Shown: positions 61,389-64,000 of the stretch, in pieces
How positions within the stretch are numbered: the stretch's first letter is position 1
Layout: every line of letters begins with the position of its first letter
From: PALSA-968 sp964387075
Lineage (GTDB): Bacteria > Bacteroidota > Bacteroidia > B-17B0 > Aurantibacillaceae
Direction: 5' to 3'
Assembly (NCBI GenBank): GCA_964387075.1
Contig: CAYLVB010000003.1
Span: 372,001 to 436,000, forward strand
DNA: 64,000 bases
The notes under the pieces: model-generated
The model's database searches: none
The model's input: only the letters and a program-made list of their open reading frames with translations
What the model was told of the DNA's origin: nothing
Translations under genes and position numbers: made by a program

Positions 61389-61421
61389 GAGTTATGAGTT
61401 TTGAATTCTGATTTCGGAATC
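61387..61421. repeat. Heptad repeat at the ctaD stop codon
   Basis: AGGAGTT, ATGAGTT, TTGAATT, CTGATTT, CGGAATC in exact 7-bp register, starting inside the stop codon and running into the terminator stem. Confidence 0.65.
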
Positions 61422-61449
61422 CCCTGCAATTGCGGGGGATTTTGCTTTT
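61418..61449 (+). terminator. Intrinsic terminator of the ACIII-oxidase operon
   Basis: AATCCCC (61418-61424) pairs with GGGGATT (61435-61441); the loop holds the palindrome GCAATTGC. TTTTGCTTTT follows. Confidence 0.8.
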
Positions 61450-61507
61450 ATGGAATCTGGTCGTGTGTATAACAATTCTCTAAAGCGTAACGATGACTGA
61501 GGGGTCG

Positions 61508-61550
61508 GCTGTTATTCGTATATTCGTGCGCTGTTAATTCGTAATTCGTA
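61508..61550. repeat. Heptad repeat (AATTCGT) duplicated before a start codon
   Basis: GCTGTTATTCGTATATTCGT (61508-61527) is repeated almost exactly as GCTGTTAATTCGTAATTCGT (61530-61549). The second copy contains AATTCGT twice in 7-bp register. It ends 4 nt before ATG 61555. Confidence 0.7.
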
Positions 61551-61554
61551 GCTC

Positions 61555-61947
61555 ATGTCAATGCCCTTCAAAACCCGTTTAAAATTCTACGGCATAGGAT
61601 TCGCCCTGGGGCTTACTATTTTAATTACCATCCTCAATAAAAAGGGCTGCGCCGGATTGAACGAACGCAAAGCGCAAGAGCTTGCCTTGCAAATATGGAA
61701 GATAAGCGATGTACAGCGCTGCAAATTGAATTGCATAGGGCTTACCACCGATACACTTTTTATGAAGGCCGTACGCGGCGCCTACGTGAACTATAGCAAG
61801 AGCGAAGTGCATGCCGAGCCTTGCGGCACCTACGTTTTAGAAAGCGCCAAAGGAGTTGCGCCTTCTTTCACCTTGCTGGTAGCCGACTGTAAAAACACCT
61901 CTGAACTTCAGGATATCCTTACTTCAAAGACCTGCGACTGCAAGTAG
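61555..61947 (+). CDS. Cys-rich signal-anchored protein of unknown function
   Basis: A 130-aa protein with one N-terminal membrane helix (about 12-28) and a domain with seven Cys (KGCAG, RCKLNC, EPCG, DCKN, KTCDC). The Cys pattern suggests disulfides in the periplasm or metal binding. The start is ATG 61555 or the in-frame ATG 61561. It lies between the oxidase operon and a surface-protein gene, with a heptad repeat directly upstream. The family is not recognised. Confidence 0.6.
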   Translation: MSMPFKTRLKFYGIGFALGLTILITILNKKGCAGLNERKAQELALQIWKISDVQRCKLNCIGLTTDTLFMKAVRGAYVNYSKSEVHAEPCGTYVLESAKGVAPSFTLLVADCKNTSELQDILTSKTCDCK

Positions 61948-62013
61948 GATACGTGTTTTAACCTATAGAAAAATGCCATTTTTTGTTTATTTTAGCTTAC
62001 TAATCTCAACCCT

Positions 62014-64000
62014 ATGAAAAAAGCACTATTTATCTTTTTGACGACGCTATGTACATTAAAAAGTGAGGCGCAATTACTGAACAAAATGTATTCTTCCTCC
62101 AATTTTTTTGACGCAAAGAGGTCAACCAGGTCGTCCACTGGAGGACATTTTCTGATGTATCAGCCCATGGCCGGAGGATCCAACCTCCTGAGTTTAGATG
62201 CAAGTGGCAACATTTTATGGAATAAAGCTTACGAGAATAATTCATCGCCATTACAATTCAACGATTTTTGCGAAGTTTCGGGTAGTAAATTGATCGCTGT
62301 ACGTATCGCGGGAAACATTGAGAGTATGACCTTTAATTCAAGTACCGGTGCGCCAATTAGTCACGATAACCGAATTATCAATGCCGGATCCGTGTCGTAC
62401 TCTGGCCCAACACTAATTGCCCCGGATGGAAACGACGCGATCTTTGTTAGTCCTGACGGATCGAGAGATTCCTTATATATAGGAAAGATCCTGGGCAGCA
62501 ACGCCTCTATTTCCTACATCAATGTAATAAATCTCAATGGGATTTTAAGCACCGACTTCTACTATAGCCCAAGTGCGTTGAAAAGAACTTCTGCCGGCCA
62601 GTATTTTATTTTATGCGATATCCGTAATTCTGCCTACACCATTTACAAACAAGCCATTGCAAAAATTGATGCAAATGGTAATGTGCTTTTCTTTAAATAT
62701 TTCGATTGCCCTACAGGCACCGTTTATTGGTATGGTAGCTCGATCACGGAGGCATCCAATGGAGACATACTGGTTTCCGGTTACGCCAATCTTTCTTCTA
62801 CAACAGGTTCGTACATGCTCAGGTTTGACGCAAATGCTAACTTTCTTTGGGGCAAGCATGTTCTCAACCAGGCCGCCAGTAACGCGTTTCATGCCGAGCA
62901 TGCCAATGGCGACATAACATTAGGAATGTCGGCACAGGCTTTTTCACCCGACAATGTTACGCGATGCGGATTGGTAAATATGAGCTCTTCCGGAGCATAT
63001 CTTTGGGCCCGTAACTATGGTTTTTCGGGTTCTGCCTTGTGTGGTATTAATACAGACGCGAATGATCTTACCGAAGTTATTCAAAACGCCCCAATGACCG
63101 GTCCCGGAGCCTTTGTACTTCAAACAGCTGATCTGAACGGAAATATGCCTGGCTGTACAGAGGCAGTTGGTCCCATTCCAATGAACAACCTTAATCTCCT
63201 TACCAATTCCGCCAGCCCATCCACGGTTAGTGCATCACTCAACTTATCCACGCCTTTTCCATTTAATGAGTTGCCTCCCTTAACTTTTGCCGCTGCTACG
63301 CCCGAGATCGATGTAAATGGTGTGATCAGCAACCCGGCATGTTATGGGCAATTCGGTAATGTTAACATCAGTGTATCCGGTGGCTATCCTAATTATACTT
63401 ATTCCTGGAGTAACGGTACAAGCAACCAGAACCTGTTGAACGTTTTGGGAGGCACATATTATTCAAGGATCGTTGATGCTAAAGGCTGCGCAGTGGTAGA
63501 CACTTTCAATGTGATAGAACCCTCTCAATTGGTCACTACCTATACGGTGAGCCACGTAACTTGTTTTGGCGCGCAGAACGGAAGCGTCAATGTTACTACT
63601 TCGGGAGGAACTCCGGGATACACCTGGCAGTGGACCACCCAGGCAACTACAGAAGATCTCACCGGATTGAGCGGAGGCTTTTATCAGTTAACAATAACCG
63701 ATGCTAATAACTGCACGAAACAATTAGCCGTTTCTGTAAGCGAACCGCAACAACTCATTGCCGGCATCATGTCTTCTCAGAACGTAAAATGTCACGGCGC
63801 CTGCGACGGAAGTTTAACGGGCGTGGCATCCGGAGGAACCCAACCTTACAGTTATTTATGGAACAATCCGGGTAGCGCAACAACCACAACGGTTACAGGT
63901 CTTTGTCCGGGCAACTATTTGTTTTCGGTAACCGACGCTAAGAACTGTTTCACTTTCGCTAACGCCGTGATCACCGAACCGGCAGCGCTTGCTATCGCAT
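62014..64000 (+). CDS. Large SprB-repeat surface protein, 3' truncated by window
   Basis: The frame is open from ATG 62014 to the window end, 662 codons visible. It has a signal peptide (FIFLTTLCTLKSEAQ), then a region of about 400 residues rich in beta strands with DANGN-like turns, resembling Bacteroidota propeller-type secreted proteins. At least three SprB-type repeats of about 75 residues then follow. SprB-repeat proteins are T9SS cargo involved in adhesion or gliding. The C-terminal sorting domain lies outside the window. Confidence 0.82.
   Translation, partial: MKKALFIFLTTLCTLKSEAQLLNKMYSSSNFFDAKRSTRSSTGGHFLMYQPMAGGSNLLSLDASGNILWNKAYENNSSPLQFNDFCEVSGSKLIAVRIAGNIESMTFNSSTGAPISHDNRIINAGSVSYSGPTLIAPDGNDAIFVSPDGSRDSLYIGKILGSNASISYINVINLNGILSTDFYYSPSALKRTSAGQYFILCDIRNSAYTIYKQAIAKIDANGNVLFFKYFDCPTGTVYWYGSSITEASNGDILVSGYANLSSTTGSYMLRFDANANFLWGKHVLNQAASNAFHAEHANGDITLGMSAQAFSPDNVTRCGLVNMSSSGAYLWARNYGFSGSALCGINTDANDLTEVIQNAPMTGPGAFVLQTADLNGNMPGCTEAVGPIPMNNLNLLTNSASPSTVSASLNLSTPFPFNELPPLTFAAATPEIDVNGVISNPACYGQFGNVNISVSGGYPNYTYSWSNGTSNQNLLNVLGGTYYSRIVDAKGCAVVDTFNVIEPSQLVTTYTVSHVTCFGAQNGSVNVTTSGGTPGYTWQWTTQATTEDLTGLSGGFYQLTITDANNCTKQLAVSVSEPQQLIAGIMSSQNVKCHGACDGSLTGVASGGTQPYSYLWNNPGSATTTTVTGLCPGNYLFSVTDAKNCFTFANAVITEPAALAIA
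63340..63988 (+). repeat. Three SprB-type coding repeats
   Basis: Each unit starts near a Cys (codons at 63340, 63562 and 63790; spacing 222 and 228 nt). Each follows the pattern C-G-x(4)-G-x(4)-SGG-x-P-Y-x-W, then a G-x-Y/F strand, a D-A-K/N-x-C turn and an EP end. Examples are VSGGYPNYTYSWSNG and VASGGTQPYSYLWNN. Confidence 0.8.

Noticed and set aside
1..64000. tRNA/rRNA genes, CRISPR arrays, transposases, integrases, attachment sites or a replication origin
   Set aside because: Read on both strands, none was seen. The repeats present have 7-10 bp units and no spacers of CRISPR type.

Overview
The window comes from a chromosome of the phylum Bacteroidota, probably class Bacteroidia (a Flavobacteriales- or Sphingobacteriales-like lineage; order not resolvable from here). 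Supporting signs are type IX secretion (T9SS) sorting tails, an Alternative Complex III operon feeding a cytochrome oxidase, an ExbB-ExbD-ExbD-TonB cluster, HisKA_2/V4R and TPR signalling proteins, A-rich leaders without Shine-Dalgarno sequences, and many close matches to the Bacteroidota promoter TTTG-N18..20-TAnnTTTG. No tRNA, rRNA, CRISPR array, insertion sequence or prophage was seen. Most of the window is ordinary, densely packed chromosome.

Layout. 1-7.4 kb: end of a CCA-adding enzyme gene, then an energy-transduction cluster (ExbB, two ExbD, TonB, PstS-like lipoprotein, second TonB-like protein, TPR protein). 7.5-11.2 kb: a barrel protein, and on the minus strand an ECF sigma / single-pass membrane protein / DoxX-like operon. 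11.3-18 kb: glycine decarboxylase gcvP, lipoproteins, and a minus-strand operon around lipA. 18-27 kb: OsmC-like protein, a 42-aa lipoprotein, ung, clpB, a permuted NlpC/P60-like protein, an SRPBCC-GyrI fusion, and an ECF sigma factor translationally coupled to a membrane-anchored trypsin-like protease. 27-41 kb: TPR signalling protein, L,D-transpeptidase, LptF/G permease, the fused mutase icmF, DUF167, a barrel protein, a LolA-like protein, a BNR/VPS10-like protein and a T9SS cargo protein. 41-49 kb: P-loop kinase, V4R histidine kinase, DUF1569, then an AT-rich patch with a broken T9SS gene and two tandem leucine-rich-repeat T9SS paralogues, an RluB-type pseudouridine synthase, YraN and DUF4412. 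49.9-61.4 kb: actABCDEF-coxII-coxI respiratory operon. 61.5-64 kb: a Cys-rich small protein and the start of a large SprB-repeat surface protein that runs off the window.

Functional logic. The two ends serve membrane energetics: ACIII plus cytochrome oxidase builds the proton gradient, and ExbB/ExbD/TonB spends it on outer-membrane transport. Between them lie envelope maintenance (LptF/G, L,D-transpeptidase, two ECF operons), one-carbon and lipoyl metabolism (gcvP and lipA are linked because the glycine cleavage system needs lipoylated H protein), and secreted adhesive proteins.

The most unusual signal is non-coding: at least eight short tracts of degenerate tandem heptanucleotides, with a different 7-bp unit at each locus, that touch start or stop codons, often occur as mirror-image pairs, and in two places are read as protein (a linker in gcvP and an apparent signal peptide beside lipA). 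A second recurrent pattern is TAnnTTTG followed after only 4 nt by ATG, which predicts a class of leaderless mRNAs (clpB, the pseudouridine synthase and others).
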